Source: Sphingopyxis italica
GTDB lineage: Bacteria; Pseudomonadota; Alphaproteobacteria; Sphingomonadales; Sphingomonadaceae
NCBI RefSeq assembly: GCF_011926545.1
Contig: NZ_JAATIT010000001.1
Location: forward strand, 1,320,469 to 1,384,468
DNA length: 64,000 nucleotides
Direction: 5' to 3'
The notes beneath the pieces are model-generated. The model worked only from the letters and a program-made list of their open reading frames with translations, had not been told where the DNA came from and searched no databases. The position numbers and the translations under genes were made by a program. Positions 9,028-18,299 of this stretch are shown one piece after another; positions within the stretch are counted from its first letter, which is position 1, and the number at the start of each line of letters is the position of its first letter.

Positions 9028-9075
9028 TCGGGCTTTCGGGGGGTTTATACGCGCGCCGACCACCCGCTTGACCGA

Positions 9076-9150
9076 TGGTGACCCCTACGGGAATCGAACC
9101 CGTGTTTCAGCCGTGAGAGGGCCGCGTCCTGACCGCTAGACGAAGGGGCC
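9076..9150 (-). tRNA. tRNA-Glu (anticodon CTC), CCA encoded
   Basis: 75 nt on the minus strand. Acceptor GGCCCCT pairs with AGGGGTC, followed by discriminator A and an encoded CCA. The anticodon loop is CTCTCAC, giving CTC. The T-arm GGGTTCGATTCCC is standard. It forms a tandem pair with the next tRNA-Glu, which lies upstream in the direction of transcription. Confidence 0.95.
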
Positions 9151-9198
9151 TTAGGTCGGAAATTTTGCGGGAAAAAGAGCCGACCGCTCTATGACCAA

Positions 9199-9274
9199 TG
9201 GTGACCCCTACGGGACTCGAACCCGTGTTTTCGCCGTGAAAGGGCGACGTCCTAGACCGCTAGACGAAGGGGCC
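9199..9274 (-). tRNA. tRNA-Glu (anticodon TTC), CCA encoded
   Basis: 76 nt on the minus strand, with the same acceptor stem as its neighbour and anticodon loop CTTTCAC, giving TTC. T-arm GGGTTCGAGTCCC and CCA are encoded. The two tRNA-Glu genes are 48 bases apart and probably co-transcribed; together they read GAA and GAG. Confidence 0.96.
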
Positions 9275-9367
9275 GTCTGATCGGTGAGCGGGCGCCTTAG
9301 ACGGGCGTTCCGGTGCGGTCAAGCGCGGCGGCGGGATCGCCGCGCAAAAATGTTGCGCGGCGGCAAA

Positions 9368-11146
9368 TCAATCGGCCCAGGCGGCGTCCTCGAGATGGAG
9401 CTCGGCGGCCGGACGGCTGCCCCAATCGTCGCGTTTTGCGCGTCCCGCCAACCATAATTTGCGCCCGCGCGCGTGGAGCAAAGCCTGTCCCAACTCGGTC
9501 GCGGCGCTGCGAAAGGCGACCGCCTTGAAGCGCGCGCCGTCGTCACCCGATACGATCAGGCGGACATGGTCGGTGCCGACGATCCCCGATTCCACGATTC
9601 GCACCGGGCCGGTCGCAACGCGGGGCGCGGGCCAGCCGGCGCCATAAGGACCCGCGCTCTCGATCGCCTCGCACCACAGCGGATTGATTCCGCGCGGCGC
9701 GAGTACCGCGTCGATCAGCAGCGACTTTTCGCCGCTCGCGCGTTCGACGTCGGCGGCAAGGCGGTCATTGAGGAAAGCGCCGAGCGCATCGACCTTGTCC
9801 TTCGCGACGGTCAGCCCCGCCGCCATCGCATGGCCGCCGCCCGCGACGAGCAGTCCCGTTTCCTTCGCGGCGAGGATCGCGGCGCCCAGATCGACGCCGC
9901 TGATCGAGCGCCCCGAACCCTTGCCGACGCCATCCTCGTCGAGCGCGATCACGATCGCGGGGCGATGCAATTTTTCTTTCAGGCGCCCGGCGACGATGCC
10001 GATCACGCCCGGATGCCAGCCCTCGCCCGCGACGATCGCGACCGGCGCGTTGCCGCAAGCGGCGCTCGCCTCGACCGCCTGTTCCAGCACCGCCGCCTCG
10101 ATCGCGCGGCGCTCTTCATTCAGCCGATTGAGTTCCTGCGCGATCTCGGCCGCCTCCTGCGGGTCGCTCGTGGTGAGCAGCCGTACCCCGAGGTCGGACT
10201 TGCCGACGCGTCCGCCGGCGTTGATCCGCGGGCCGAGCGCGAAGCCCATGTCGCTCGCGCCCGGCGGCTTGGTGAGCCGCGCTGCATCCATCAGCGCGGC
10301 GAGGCCGATGTTGCCGCGCCGCGCCATCACCTTCAGCCCCTGCGTCACGAGAGCCCGGTTGAAGCCCGTGAGCCGGGCAACATCGGCCACCGTGCCCAAT
10401 GCGACGAGGTCGAGCAGCTCGATCAGCGCGGGTTCGTCGCGGCCCGCGAAAAAGCTGCGTGCGCGAAGCGTGCGAAGCAGCGCCGCGCCGAGCAGGAAGG
10501 CGACTCCGACGGCGGCCAGATTGCCGTGGATCGCGGCCTCGGCCTCCTCGTCGAGCCGGTTGGGGTTCACGAGAGCAAGGGCATCGGGCAGCGTCGTCGC
10601 GCATTGGTGGTGATCGACGACAATCACCTCGACCCCCGCCGCCTTGGCCTCGGCGATCGCGTCGAACGCCTGCGCGCCGCAGTCGACGGTGACGACGAGC
10701 TTCGACCCCGCTTCGCCGATCTTGACGAGCGCGGCGCCTGAGGGGCCATAGCCTTCCATCAGCCGATCGGGGATATAGGCGCCGACGGGGAGACCGAGCG
10801 CGCGGAGCAGCCGCACGAGCAGCGCCGCCGAGGTCGCGCCGTCGACGTCGTAATCGCCGAAAATCGTCACCGCTTCGCGGGCCTCGACCGCATCGGCGAG
10901 CCGCGACGCGGCGGCGTCCATGTCGCGAAATAGCGAGGGATCGGGCATGAAGCCGCGCAAGGTCGGCGTGCGCTGGCGATCGAGGTCGTCGCGCGTCACC
11001 CCGCGCGCGAGCAGCAATTGCGTCACGAGATCGTCGGGCGCGAGATTCTCGCCGTCCATGTCGGCGCTCGCCCGCCGCCAGTGCCAGGGTTGGCCGGCGA
11101 TCGAGCGCGTGATGCCCAAAGCCAGGCCGTTCGCCGCGCCGCTCAT
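9368..11146 (-). CDS. recJ: Single-stranded-DNA-specific exonuclease RecJ
   Basis: 592 residues. RecJ degrades single-stranded DNA 5' to 3' in recombination and mismatch repair. Visible DHH-superfamily motifs are DYDVDG (98-103), VTVDCG (153-158) and VVDHH (176-180); the DHHA1 motif GGGHAMAAGL comes in the later half, followed by an OB-like C-terminal region. ATG 11146 overlaps the stop of the upstream PH-domain gene in an ATGA, so the three genes from 13196 down to here form a translationally coupled unit. Length is normal for the family. Confidence 0.96.
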   Translation of the reverse strand: MSGAANGLALGITRSIAGQPWHWRRASADMDGENLAPDDLVTQLLLARGVTRDDLDRQRTPTLRGFMPDPSLFRDMDAAASRLADAVEAREAVTIFGDYDVDGATSAALLVRLLRALGLPVGAYIPDRLMEGYGPSGAALVKIGEAGSKLVVTVDCGAQAFDAIAEAKAAGVEVIVVDHHQCATTLPDALALVNPNRLDEEAEAAIHGNLAAVGVAFLLGAALLRTLRARSFFAGRDEPALIELLDLVALGTVADVARLTGFNRALVTQGLKVMARRGNIGLAALMDAARLTKPPGASDMGFALGPRINAGGRVGKSDLGVRLLTTSDPQEAAEIAQELNRLNEERRAIEAAVLEQAVEASAACGNAPVAIVAGEGWHPGVIGIVAGRLKEKLHRPAIVIALDEDGVGKGSGRSISGVDLGAAILAAKETGLLVAGGGHAMAAGLTVAKDKVDALGAFLNDRLAADVERASGEKSLLIDAVLAPRGINPLWCEAIESAGPYGAGWPAPRVATGPVRIVESGIVGTDHVRLIVSGDDGARFKAVAFRSAATELGQALLHARGRKLWLAGRAKRDDWGSRPAAELHLEDAAWAD

Positions 11147-12669
11147 CGCCGCGCCCTCGCGGCAAGGATGCGGGTGCGCAGGTCGTGCGCGGCGCCAAGA
11201 GGGATGGCGGGAATCTCGTGGCTCGCGAGCGAGCTGCCGCCGGGCACGCCGAACACCAAGGTCGCGAGGCCCAGCGGACGCAGGATGAAATCGCTCTTGA
11301 GGTCGATGCTCTGCACCGACGCATGCGGCAGCAGCGTCGTCTTGGGCTTCCAGATGCCGCGCCGGATCGCCACTTGCTCGCCGAGGTCGGTCCAGCGGTG
11401 GAAGCGGGCACCGAACAGCGACCCCGCACCGATCAACAGTCCGGCAACCGGACCGAGCCAGCCGAGCGGCTGGCCGAAAGACACCGCGACAATCCCGCCC
11501 GCCGACGCGCCGACCGCGCCGATCAGGCCGCCGAGCGCGACGATGCGGTGGCTGTGCTGCCACGCCGCCTCCGCGCCCGGCCGCGCGATCGCGATCTCGC
11601 CCAGCACCGGGTCGATCTCGGCCAGCTTGCCGAAGGGGACGACCTGATGGTCGCGCTCCTTCTCGCCATCGCTCGCAAGACTCTGCAAGCGGAGTTCGTG
11701 CCAGCCGAAACGCCGGCGAAACCAGCCGGTGACAAGGATCGCCGCCTGCACGCGCTTCACCGGCAGCGCGACGTCGGTGCGCGTCGTCAGCCCGCGGGTC
11801 CGGCGCAGCGCGCGCGGCTCACGCGTCAGGCGAAAGCCCCAGTTGGCGAAAAACATCGTCGCGATTCCGCTGACGAAACCGATCAGCAGCAGCGACAGCG
11901 CCGCGCCGATCCCGGCAATCCAGCGATGCGCGAGCAACCACTGATCGAGGCCCTGGTCTTCGGCGATGTCGATCCAGTCCACCGGATTGAAAATGTTGAA
12001 ATCGAACGGCAGCAGGCCATCGAAAAACTGCATCGCCGCGCCGACCACCGCCAGCGCGGCGAGCGAGAAGTTGAACAGCCCCGCCGTCAGGAGCCGCCCC
12101 GGCGCCATGGCGAAGAGCAACCGGTCGTCCGGCGCGGGCGCGACGTCGGGGGCGTCGGCTGCGACGACCGCCGCCGCCTCGCCGCTGCGATGCGCGCGGA
12201 TCGTCGTGCGCAGCGCCTGCGCGGCGTCGAGCGCGATCGCGTTGAGCGCGGCGTCATTCTCCTTGCCGCCCGCGCCGGTTTCGAACCCGACCTTGGCGAT
12301 ACCGAACGCGCGCGCGATCAGCCCCTGCTCGATGCTGACGTCCTGAATCCGGTCGAAGGGAATGGTGCGGTGCTGGCGTGCAAAGACGCCGCTTTCGATC
12401 ACCACCTCGTCGTCGCCGACGAGGAAGCGGAAACGCAGCCACTGGAACCAGGCGGCGAGCAGCGAGATGAGCAGAAAGGCGCCGATCGCGGGCACGATCC
12501 AGATCCAGTTGCCCGTAAAGCCGAGCGCCGCGACCGCGGGCAGGGCGTTGAGCGACTTCGGCCCGAGCGCGACGACCGCGAGCGCCAGCGTCGCGGGGTG
12601 CAGCCGCTGCCAGCCGGACTCGTCGCCTGGCGCGGCTATGGCGGCGTCGGGGGGGGCGGCGTCGCTCAT
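11143..12669 (-). CDS. Bacterial PH-domain membrane protein (YdbT-like)
   Basis: 508 residues with several hydrophobic segments separated by bPH2 (DUF304) modules. Repeated module signatures are FLVGDDEVVIESGVFARQH, PFDRIQDVSIEQGLI, TDVALPVKRVQA and the late LLPHASVQSIDLKSDFI. These proteins are paired with YdbS-like partners in many bacteria and their biochemical role is not established. It overlaps the upstream ydbS-like gene by 4 bases and the downstream recJ by 4 bases, both as ATGA. Confidence 0.88.
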   Translation of the reverse strand: MSDAAPPDAAIAAPGDESGWQRLHPATLALAVVALGPKSLNALPAVAALGFTGNWIWIVPAIGAFLLISLLAAWFQWLRFRFLVGDDEVVIESGVFARQHRTIPFDRIQDVSIEQGLIARAFGIAKVGFETGAGGKENDAALNAIALDAAQALRTTIRAHRSGEAAAVVAADAPDVAPAPDDRLLFAMAPGRLLTAGLFNFSLAALAVVGAAMQFFDGLLPFDFNIFNPVDWIDIAEDQGLDQWLLAHRWIAGIGAALSLLLIGFVSGIATMFFANWGFRLTREPRALRRTRGLTTRTDVALPVKRVQAAILVTGWFRRRFGWHELRLQSLASDGEKERDHQVVPFGKLAEIDPVLGEIAIARPGAEAAWQHSHRIVALGGLIGAVGASAGGIVAVSFGQPLGWLGPVAGLLIGAGSLFGARFHRWTDLGEQVAIRRGIWKPKTTLLPHASVQSIDLKSDFILRPLGLATLVFGVPGGSSLASHEIPAIPLGAAHDLRTRILAARARR

Positions 12670-13196
12670 GCGAAGTCGGTCTGGATATGGCGGCGGATCG
12701 TCTCGCGCATCGCCGCTGCCAGATCGCTGGGCAATCCCGGCAGCGTGACCGTGCTGTTGTGCGTGCCCGACGTGTGGACGATGAGGTGAGAGAGGCCGAA
12801 CCAGCGTTCGATCGGCCCCTGTCCAACGTCGATATGCTGGACGCGCACGAAGGGCACGATCGTGTCGGTACGAAACAGCCAGCCGCGCGCGACGCGAAGC
12901 TGGCCTTCGCCGATCTTGTAACCCCAGCGCGACACGCGCCGTGACGGGAAGCTGACGATCGTGACGATCGCGATCAGCCAGGCGAGCGCGGTGATCAGCC
13001 CGTACGGCCCCTCGATATGGCGGATCAGCAACGCGTCGAAGACGCTCGCGCCGATCGCCAGCGGGATCAGGTTGAGCGCGGTCGCGATGCGCAGCACCTT
13101 GGCATAGGCCGGATCGACCGGATGAAGCCCCTCGGCGGCGTTCAGCGCCTCGGCGTCGAAGGGATCGGTCGGGTGCGCAGCGGGCGTGTCGGTCAT
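12666..13196 (-). CDS. Bacterial PH-domain membrane protein (YdbS-like)
   Basis: 176 residues with two adjacent membrane segments (about 35-80) followed by one bPH2 domain (YKIGEGQLRVARGWLFRTDTIVPFVRVQHIDVGQGPIE). It is the first gene of the coupled ydbS-ydbT-recJ-like unit and overlaps the next gene by 4 bases. YdbS/YdbT-type pairs are widely conserved and poorly characterised. Confidence 0.88.
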   Translation of the reverse strand: MTDTPAAHPTDPFDAEALNAAEGLHPVDPAYAKVLRIATALNLIPLAIGASVFDALLIRHIEGPYGLITALAWLIAIVTIVSFPSRRVSRWGYKIGEGQLRVARGWLFRTDTIVPFVRVQHIDVGQGPIERWFGLSHLIVHTSGTHNSTVTLPGLPSDLAAAMRETIRRHIQTDFA

Positions 13197-13221
13197 ATTC
13201 CTCCGTTAGCGGCTTCTATCG

Positions 13222-15183
13222 TTACGGCACAACAACATTGAAGCGCGGATCGGCGAGCGGGTGCAGCGCGAACCACGACAGGAAGGCTTGCCGGTCGCCG
13301 GCGATCTTGATCGCGCCCGACTGGATCAGCGCGGGGAATTGCACGCGGCCCATCATCGCTTCGTCGAGAATCTTGCGGTCAATGGTCACCGTCGCGGTCG
13401 GGGCCGGGTCGGTCACGCCGTAGCGCGGGAATTCGACGCCGCCGCCGACGACGACGGCAACGCTTTCCTTGCTGTCGGGCAGGATAAACTGGAACGTCCC
13501 CCTGACCCCGCTTCCCTTCGCCGCGTCGAAGCGCGTCGCGAGCGCATCGAAGAAGACCGCGGTCGGGATCGCGCTGACGAAACTGCGGCTTTGGCCATTG
13601 CTCGTCGCCGCTTCGACCGCATTGCCGCGCAGGCTCGCCGCTCCGGCGAGATAATAATTCCGCCACGCCCCCGATTCGGCCTGATAGCCCAGCTGGTCAT
13701 AAGCCGAGGCAAGCGCCGCGCGGGCGTTCTCATTGTCCGGCTGAGCAAAGACCAGCTTGTTCAATATTTCCGCCGCCCATCGATAGTCGCCGGCTTTCAG
13801 CGCCTCGCGCCCCGCCGCGAGCAGCTTGTCGGCGCCGCCCGCGAGCGCGACATATTTGGGCGCCGATTGCTCGGGAGGCAGCGGGTTGAAGTTCGCCGGA
13901 TTGCCGTCCCACCAACCGAAATAGCGCTGGTAGGTCGCCTTCATGTCGTGATTGACCGTGCCATAATAGCCCCGCGTCGAAAAATCCGCCGCTTGCACCG
14001 GCGCCTCGGCGGTCTGGTCGGCGAGTTCGTGCAACGTCGCGCCGCGGTTCGCGAGGAAAAGCGTGCGGTCGTGGACATAGCGATAGGCGTCGCGCTGGTT
14101 CGCGAGCAGCGACGATACTTCGCCCGCGCCCCATGTGGGCCAATGGTGCGACGCCATCGCGACATCGGCCGTGCCGCCCCATTTGAGCAACATCGCGTCG
14201 ATCACCTTCGACCAGCGCAGCGCATCGCGCACCTGCGCGCCGCGCAGCGTCAGGATATTGTGCAGATTATGGGTCACGACCTCGGTCGTGTGCAGCGCCT
14301 TATAGGCGGGGATATAGAAGACGAATTCCGACGGCGCCTCGGTGCCACCCGCGTCGAGAAAGTCGAAGACCAGCCCGTCGATCGTCAGCGTGCCGCCCTT
14401 TTCGCCGACGCTTTCGGTCGGTTCCATATAGCCGATCGTCCCCGACGACAGCTTCGGGCCCAGCCCCGCGTCGACCTGGCCCGTCGGGCCGGGGGCGAGG
14501 ATCGCGCCGAACATATAGAGCGCGCGCCGTCCCATCGCGCCGCCCGCGAGGACATTCTCCGACGTCGCTTCCTCCGAAAAACCGTGCGGCGCGATGATGC
14601 GTATCTTTTCGGCCTTCACCCGCTCGGGCGTCACGATCCCGCCGACGCCGCCGAAATGGTCGCTGTGGCTGTGGCTGAAGATCACCGCCTTGATCGGTCG
14701 CTTGCCCGATTTCGCTTCAACCGTGTCGGCGAACAGCTTCCATCCGGCTGCCGCAGTCTCCTCCGACAAGAGCGGATCGACGACGATCCAGCCGGTCTTG
14801 CCGCGGATGATCGTCATCACCGACAGGTCATAGCCGCGGACCTGCCAGATCTTGTCCGGCACCACTTCGAACAATCCGTGCACAGCGTTGAGCCGCGCCT
14901 GCCGCCAGAGCGACGGATTGACCGTATCGGGCGCCTCCCGGGCATCGAGGAAGGCATAGGGCCGCCGGTCCCATATGACCCTGCCGTCTGCGGTCTGGAT
15001 CAGCCCGTCCGGAATCTCGGCGATCTTGCCGCGCGTCGCATTGGCCGCGTCGCGCGGATCATCGAGCGGCAGGCGCTTTGCGAGTTCGGCCTGCGCGGCG
15101 CGGGTCGCCTCGCTCGCGGCATCCTGCGCGAGCGCAGCGAACGGCATCCAGCCGGCGAGCAGCATCATGGTCAGTCGGCGCAT
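13222..15183 (-). CDS. Secreted alkyl/aryl sulfatase, metallo-beta-lactamase fold (SdsA1/BDS1 type)
   Basis: 653 residues from ATG 15183, with GGGAGA upstream and a signal peptide ending near ALAQ (residue 20). The zinc-binding HSHSDH motif lies at 171-176. The MBL domain is followed by the helical dimerisation domain and a C-terminal SCP2-like domain, the three-part order of SdsA1. Such enzymes hydrolyse primary alkyl sulfates such as SDS to alcohol and sulfate in the periplasm. The actual substrate here is not known. It is divergent from the flavodoxin-like gene at 15248. Confidence 0.9.
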   Translation of the reverse strand: MRRLTMMLLAGWMPFAALAQDAASEATRAAQAELAKRLPLDDPRDAANATRGKIAEIPDGLIQTADGRVIWDRRPYAFLDAREAPDTVNPSLWRQARLNAVHGLFEVVPDKIWQVRGYDLSVMTIIRGKTGWIVVDPLLSEETAAAGWKLFADTVEAKSGKRPIKAVIFSHSHSDHFGGVGGIVTPERVKAEKIRIIAPHGFSEEATSENVLAGGAMGRRALYMFGAILAPGPTGQVDAGLGPKLSSGTIGYMEPTESVGEKGGTLTIDGLVFDFLDAGGTEAPSEFVFYIPAYKALHTTEVVTHNLHNILTLRGAQVRDALRWSKVIDAMLLKWGGTADVAMASHHWPTWGAGEVSSLLANQRDAYRYVHDRTLFLANRGATLHELADQTAEAPVQAADFSTRGYYGTVNHDMKATYQRYFGWWDGNPANFNPLPPEQSAPKYVALAGGADKLLAAGREALKAGDYRWAAEILNKLVFAQPDNENARAALASAYDQLGYQAESGAWRNYYLAGAASLRGNAVEAATSNGQSRSFVSAIPTAVFFDALATRFDAAKGSGVRGTFQFILPDSKESVAVVVGGGVEFPRYGVTDPAPTATVTIDRKILDEAMMGRVQFPALIQSGAIKIAGDRQAFLSWFALHPLADPRFNVVVP

Positions 15184-15247
15184 CACATCTCTCCCCCATG
15201 TTCGGGGCAGCTTGCGCCGCGCCCTTGCGCTTGGCAAGCATCGCCGC

Positions 15248-15736
15248 ATGACCGACGCGCCGCATCTGCTCATCGTCTGGCACAGCCGCACCGGCGGCAG
15301 CGAGGCGCTCGCTGCAGCCGCGGCGGAAGGTGCCACTACGGCCGCGAAGCTGATCGCCGCGGACGGCGTCACGCCGGCGCTTCTGCAGGAAGCGGGGGGT
15401 TACCTTTTCGTCGGCCCCGAAAATCTCGCCGCGCTGTCGGGCGCGATGAAGGAGATGTTCGATCGCTGCTATTATCCCTGTCTGGGAAGACTCGAAGGCC
15501 GTCCCTATGCGACGATCATCTGCGCGGGGTCCGACGGCGAGAATGCCCAGCGCCAGCTCGACCGCATCGCCACCGGCTGGCGGCTGAAGCGCGTCGCCGA
15601 TCCCGTGATCGTCCATACTGCGGCGCAGACCCCCGAAGCCATCCTCGCGCCGAAGGCCATCGCGCCCGACCGCCTCGCCGAAGCGCGCGACATGGGCGCC
15701 GCGCTCGCGGAGGGGCTCGCCGCCGGTATCTTCTGA
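15248..15736 (+). CDS. Flavodoxin-like / NAD(P)H-dependent oxidoreductase
   Basis: 162 residues from ATG 15248. It has an N-terminal flavodoxin-fold strand and phosphate-binding loop (LLIVWHSRTGGSEALA) and a central FVGPENLAALSGAMKEMFDRCYYP resembling the NAD(P)H-dependent FMN reductase group. It probably binds FMN. The partner and substrate are not evident. It is transcribed divergently from the sulfatase and upstream of the helicase gene, 69 bases apart. Confidence 0.75.
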   Translation: MTDAPHLLIVWHSRTGGSEALAAAAAEGATTAAKLIAADGVTPALLQEAGGYLFVGPENLAALSGAMKEMFDRCYYPCLGRLEGRPYATIICAGSDGENAQRQLDRIATGWRLKRVADPVIVHTAAQTPEAILAPKAIAPDRLAEARDMGAALAEGLAAGIF

Positions 15737-15805
15737 CGATCGCGTCCGGCGCGGTAAGGATTTGAAGCTCTTGCCCCCATCCATGCGCCGCGCCACATCT
15801 TGTCC

Positions 15806-18223
15806 ATGCCGCTCCCCGCCCCTTTCACCGACTGGTTCGCCGCGCGCGGGTGGCGGCTGCGGCGGCATCAGGCCGATATGCTCGGCGCGGGCGAGCGCGG
15901 CGAGCACGCCTTGCTCGTTGCGGCGACGGGAGCGGGCAAGACCTTGTCGGGGTTTTTGCCGAGCCTCGTCGATCTCGCGCAGCACCCGTCGGACCGGCTC
16001 CACACGCTGTATGTTTCGCCGCTCAAGGCGCTCGCGGCCGACGTCGAGCGCAACCTCCTCGGCCCGATCGCCGAGATGGAGCTCGACATCAGCGTCGAGA
16101 GCCGCAGCGGCGATACGTCGTCGGACAAGAAGGCGCGGCAGCGCAGCCGGCCGCCGAATATCTTGCTGACGACGCCCGAATCGCTGTCGCTGCTGCTCTC
16201 CTATCCCGACAGCTTCACGATGTTCGCGCATGTGAAGACATTGGTGATCGACGAGATCCACGCTTTTGCGCCGGGCAAGCGCGGCGATCTGCTCAGCCTC
16301 GCGATGGCGCGGCTCCAGGCGATCGCGCCCGGCCTCCGCCGCGTCGGGCTGTCGGCGACGATCGCCGATCCGGTGCAATATGCCGGCTGGCTGGCGCCGG
16401 ACAGCCGCGGCGAAACGGTGACGATCGTCGAGGGCGAAGCCGGCGCCGAGCCCGACATCGAGATATTGCTGCCCGAGGGCGCGGTGCCGTGGGCGGGGCA
16501 TTCGGGGCGCTGGGCGGTGCATCAGGTGATGGAGGTGATCGCCAAGAACCGCACGACGATCATCTTCTGCAACACGCGTGGGCTCGCCGAGCTGATTTTT
16601 CAGGAGCTGTGGAAGGTCAACGACCTGAGCCTCCCGATCGCGATCCATCACGGCAGCCTCGACCGCGAAGCGCGCCAGCGCGCCGAAGCCGCGATGGCCG
16701 AGGGACGCCTCCGCGCGCTCGTCGCGACCGCGAGCCTCGATTTGGGGCTCGACTGGGGCGACGTCGACTGCGTGATCCAGATGGGGGCGCCAAAGGGCTC
16801 GTCGCGGCTGCTTCAGCGCATCGGGCGCGCCAACCACCGGCTCGACGAGCCGAGCCGCGCGTTGATCGTGCCGGGCAACCGCTTCGAATATCTCGAAGCG
16901 CAGGCGGCTCTCGACGCCGTGGAAGCGGGCGAGCGCGACGCCGACCGTTTCCGCCCCGGCGCGCTCGACGTGCTCGCGCAGCATGTGATGGCGCTCGCCT
17001 GTGCCGCGCCGTTCGACGAGGCCGAGCTGCTCGCCGAGATCCGCACCGCGGCGTCCTACCGCTGGATCGACGCCGATATTTTCGCGCGGCTGCTCGGCTT
17101 CGTGCGCGACGGCGGCTATGCACTCAAAAGCTATGACCGCTTCCGCCGCCTCGCCCCCGACGGACCGGGCAAGTGGCGGATCGCGCATCCGCGATTGGCG
17201 GCGCAGCACCGGCTCAACGCCGGGATCATCGTCGAAGCGCCGATGGCCGATGTGCGGTTCAAAAACGGCCGCCGCCTCGGCAAGGTCGAGGAATATTTCG
17301 CGAGCACACTGACCCCCGGCGACACTTTCGCCTTTGCCGGTTTGAGCCTCGAGGTCGAGGCGATCCGCGACACCGACCTGATCGTCCGCGCGACGACGCG
17401 CCCAGCGCGCATCCCGAGCTATATGGGCGCGCGGCTCGCGATCTCGACGCGGCTCGCCGACCGGGTGCGCAGCTTCCTCGCCGAGCCGGCAAGCTGGCAG
17501 CGGTTTCCCGAGGATGTCCGCTTCTGGCTCGAAATGCAGGCGCTGCGCTCGGCGCTGCCGAGGCCGGGCGAACTGCTCGTCGAAACCTTCCCGCACGAGG
17601 GAAACCATTATCTCGTCTGCTATCCGTTCGAGGGCTGGAACGCGCACCAATCGCTCGGCATGCTCATCACCAAAAGGATGGAGCGCGCCGGATTGCAGCC
17701 GCTCGGTTTCGTCGCGTCGGACTATGCCATCGCGGTCTGGTCGCTGCGGCCCGTCACGCACCCCCAAAATCTGTTCGATGCCGAAATCCTGTCCGAGGAG
17801 TTCGTCGAATGGGTCGAGCGATCGCACCTTCTGAAGCGCGCGTTCCGCGAGGTCGCGGTCATCGGCGGGCTGATCGAGCGCCAGCACCCGGGCAAGCGCA
17901 AGACGGGCAAGCAGGTGACCTTTTCGACCGACCTGATTTTCGACGTGCTGCAAAAATATGAGCCCGACCATCTGCTCCTCGAAGCCGCGTGGGCCGACGC
18001 GCGCGAGCGGCTGACCGACGTCGCGCGGCTCGGCGACCTGCTCGACCGCGCCGCGGGGACGATGTTGCACAAGACGCTCGACCGGATCAGCCCGCTCGCC
18101 ATCCCGGTGCTGGTGCTGATCGGGCGCGAGAATGTCGCGGCGTCGGACCTCGACGATATGCTGCTCGGCGAACTCGCCGATGCGCTGGCCGAAGAGGCGA
18201 TGCGCGTTGACCCGCAGGAATGA
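15806..18223 (+). CDS. Ligase-associated DNA damage response DEXH-box helicase (Lhr-like)
   Basis: 805 residues. Walker A ATGAGKT lies at 40-46, DEIH at 149-152 and SATIA shortly after. Helicase motifs V and VI (ATASLDLGLDWGDVD, QRIGRANHR) come in the second RecA domain, followed by the long C-terminal region typical of Lhr-type proteins. In many alphaproteobacteria this gene travels with a DNA ligase, an exonuclease and the phosphoesterase PdeM. Here PdeM lies 1.2 kb downstream but no ligase or exonuclease is in the window. I use ATG 15806; TTG 15800 is possible. Confidence 0.92.
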   Translation: MPLPAPFTDWFAARGWRLRRHQADMLGAGERGEHALLVAATGAGKTLSGFLPSLVDLAQHPSDRLHTLYVSPLKALAADVERNLLGPIAEMELDISVESRSGDTSSDKKARQRSRPPNILLTTPESLSLLLSYPDSFTMFAHVKTLVIDEIHAFAPGKRGDLLSLAMARLQAIAPGLRRVGLSATIADPVQYAGWLAPDSRGETVTIVEGEAGAEPDIEILLPEGAVPWAGHSGRWAVHQVMEVIAKNRTTIIFCNTRGLAELIFQELWKVNDLSLPIAIHHGSLDREARQRAEAAMAEGRLRALVATASLDLGLDWGDVDCVIQMGAPKGSSRLLQRIGRANHRLDEPSRALIVPGNRFEYLEAQAALDAVEAGERDADRFRPGALDVLAQHVMALACAAPFDEAELLAEIRTAASYRWIDADIFARLLGFVRDGGYALKSYDRFRRLAPDGPGKWRIAHPRLAAQHRLNAGIIVEAPMADVRFKNGRRLGKVEEYFASTLTPGDTFAFAGLSLEVEAIRDTDLIVRATTRPARIPSYMGARLAISTRLADRVRSFLAEPASWQRFPEDVRFWLEMQALRSALPRPGELLVETFPHEGNHYLVCYPFEGWNAHQSLGMLITKRMERAGLQPLGFVASDYAIAVWSLRPVTHPQNLFDAEILSEEFVEWVERSHLLKRAFREVAVIGGLIERQHPGKRKTGKQVTFSTDLIFDVLQKYEPDHLLLEAAWADARERLTDVARLGDLLDRAAGTMLHKTLDRISPLAIPVLVLIGRENVAASDLDDMLLGELADALAEEAMRVDPQE

Positions 18224-18299
18224 GACGTCGGGCGGCGCGTCGCTTGCCGCAAGGGCCTCACAGGCGTAGACTGGCGCCAGATACATAAGGATGCCAGCG

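Noticed and set aside
9076..9274. Direct repeat of the tRNA 3' end as an integration att site
   Set aside because: The repeated sequence is simply a second complete tRNA-Glu gene with its own anticodon; no integrase or other mobile gene lies nearby.
13261..15765. Open plus-strand frame of about 830 codons across the sulfatase gene
   Set aside because: Antisense to the alkylsulfatase, which has an intact HxHxDH motif and signal peptide.
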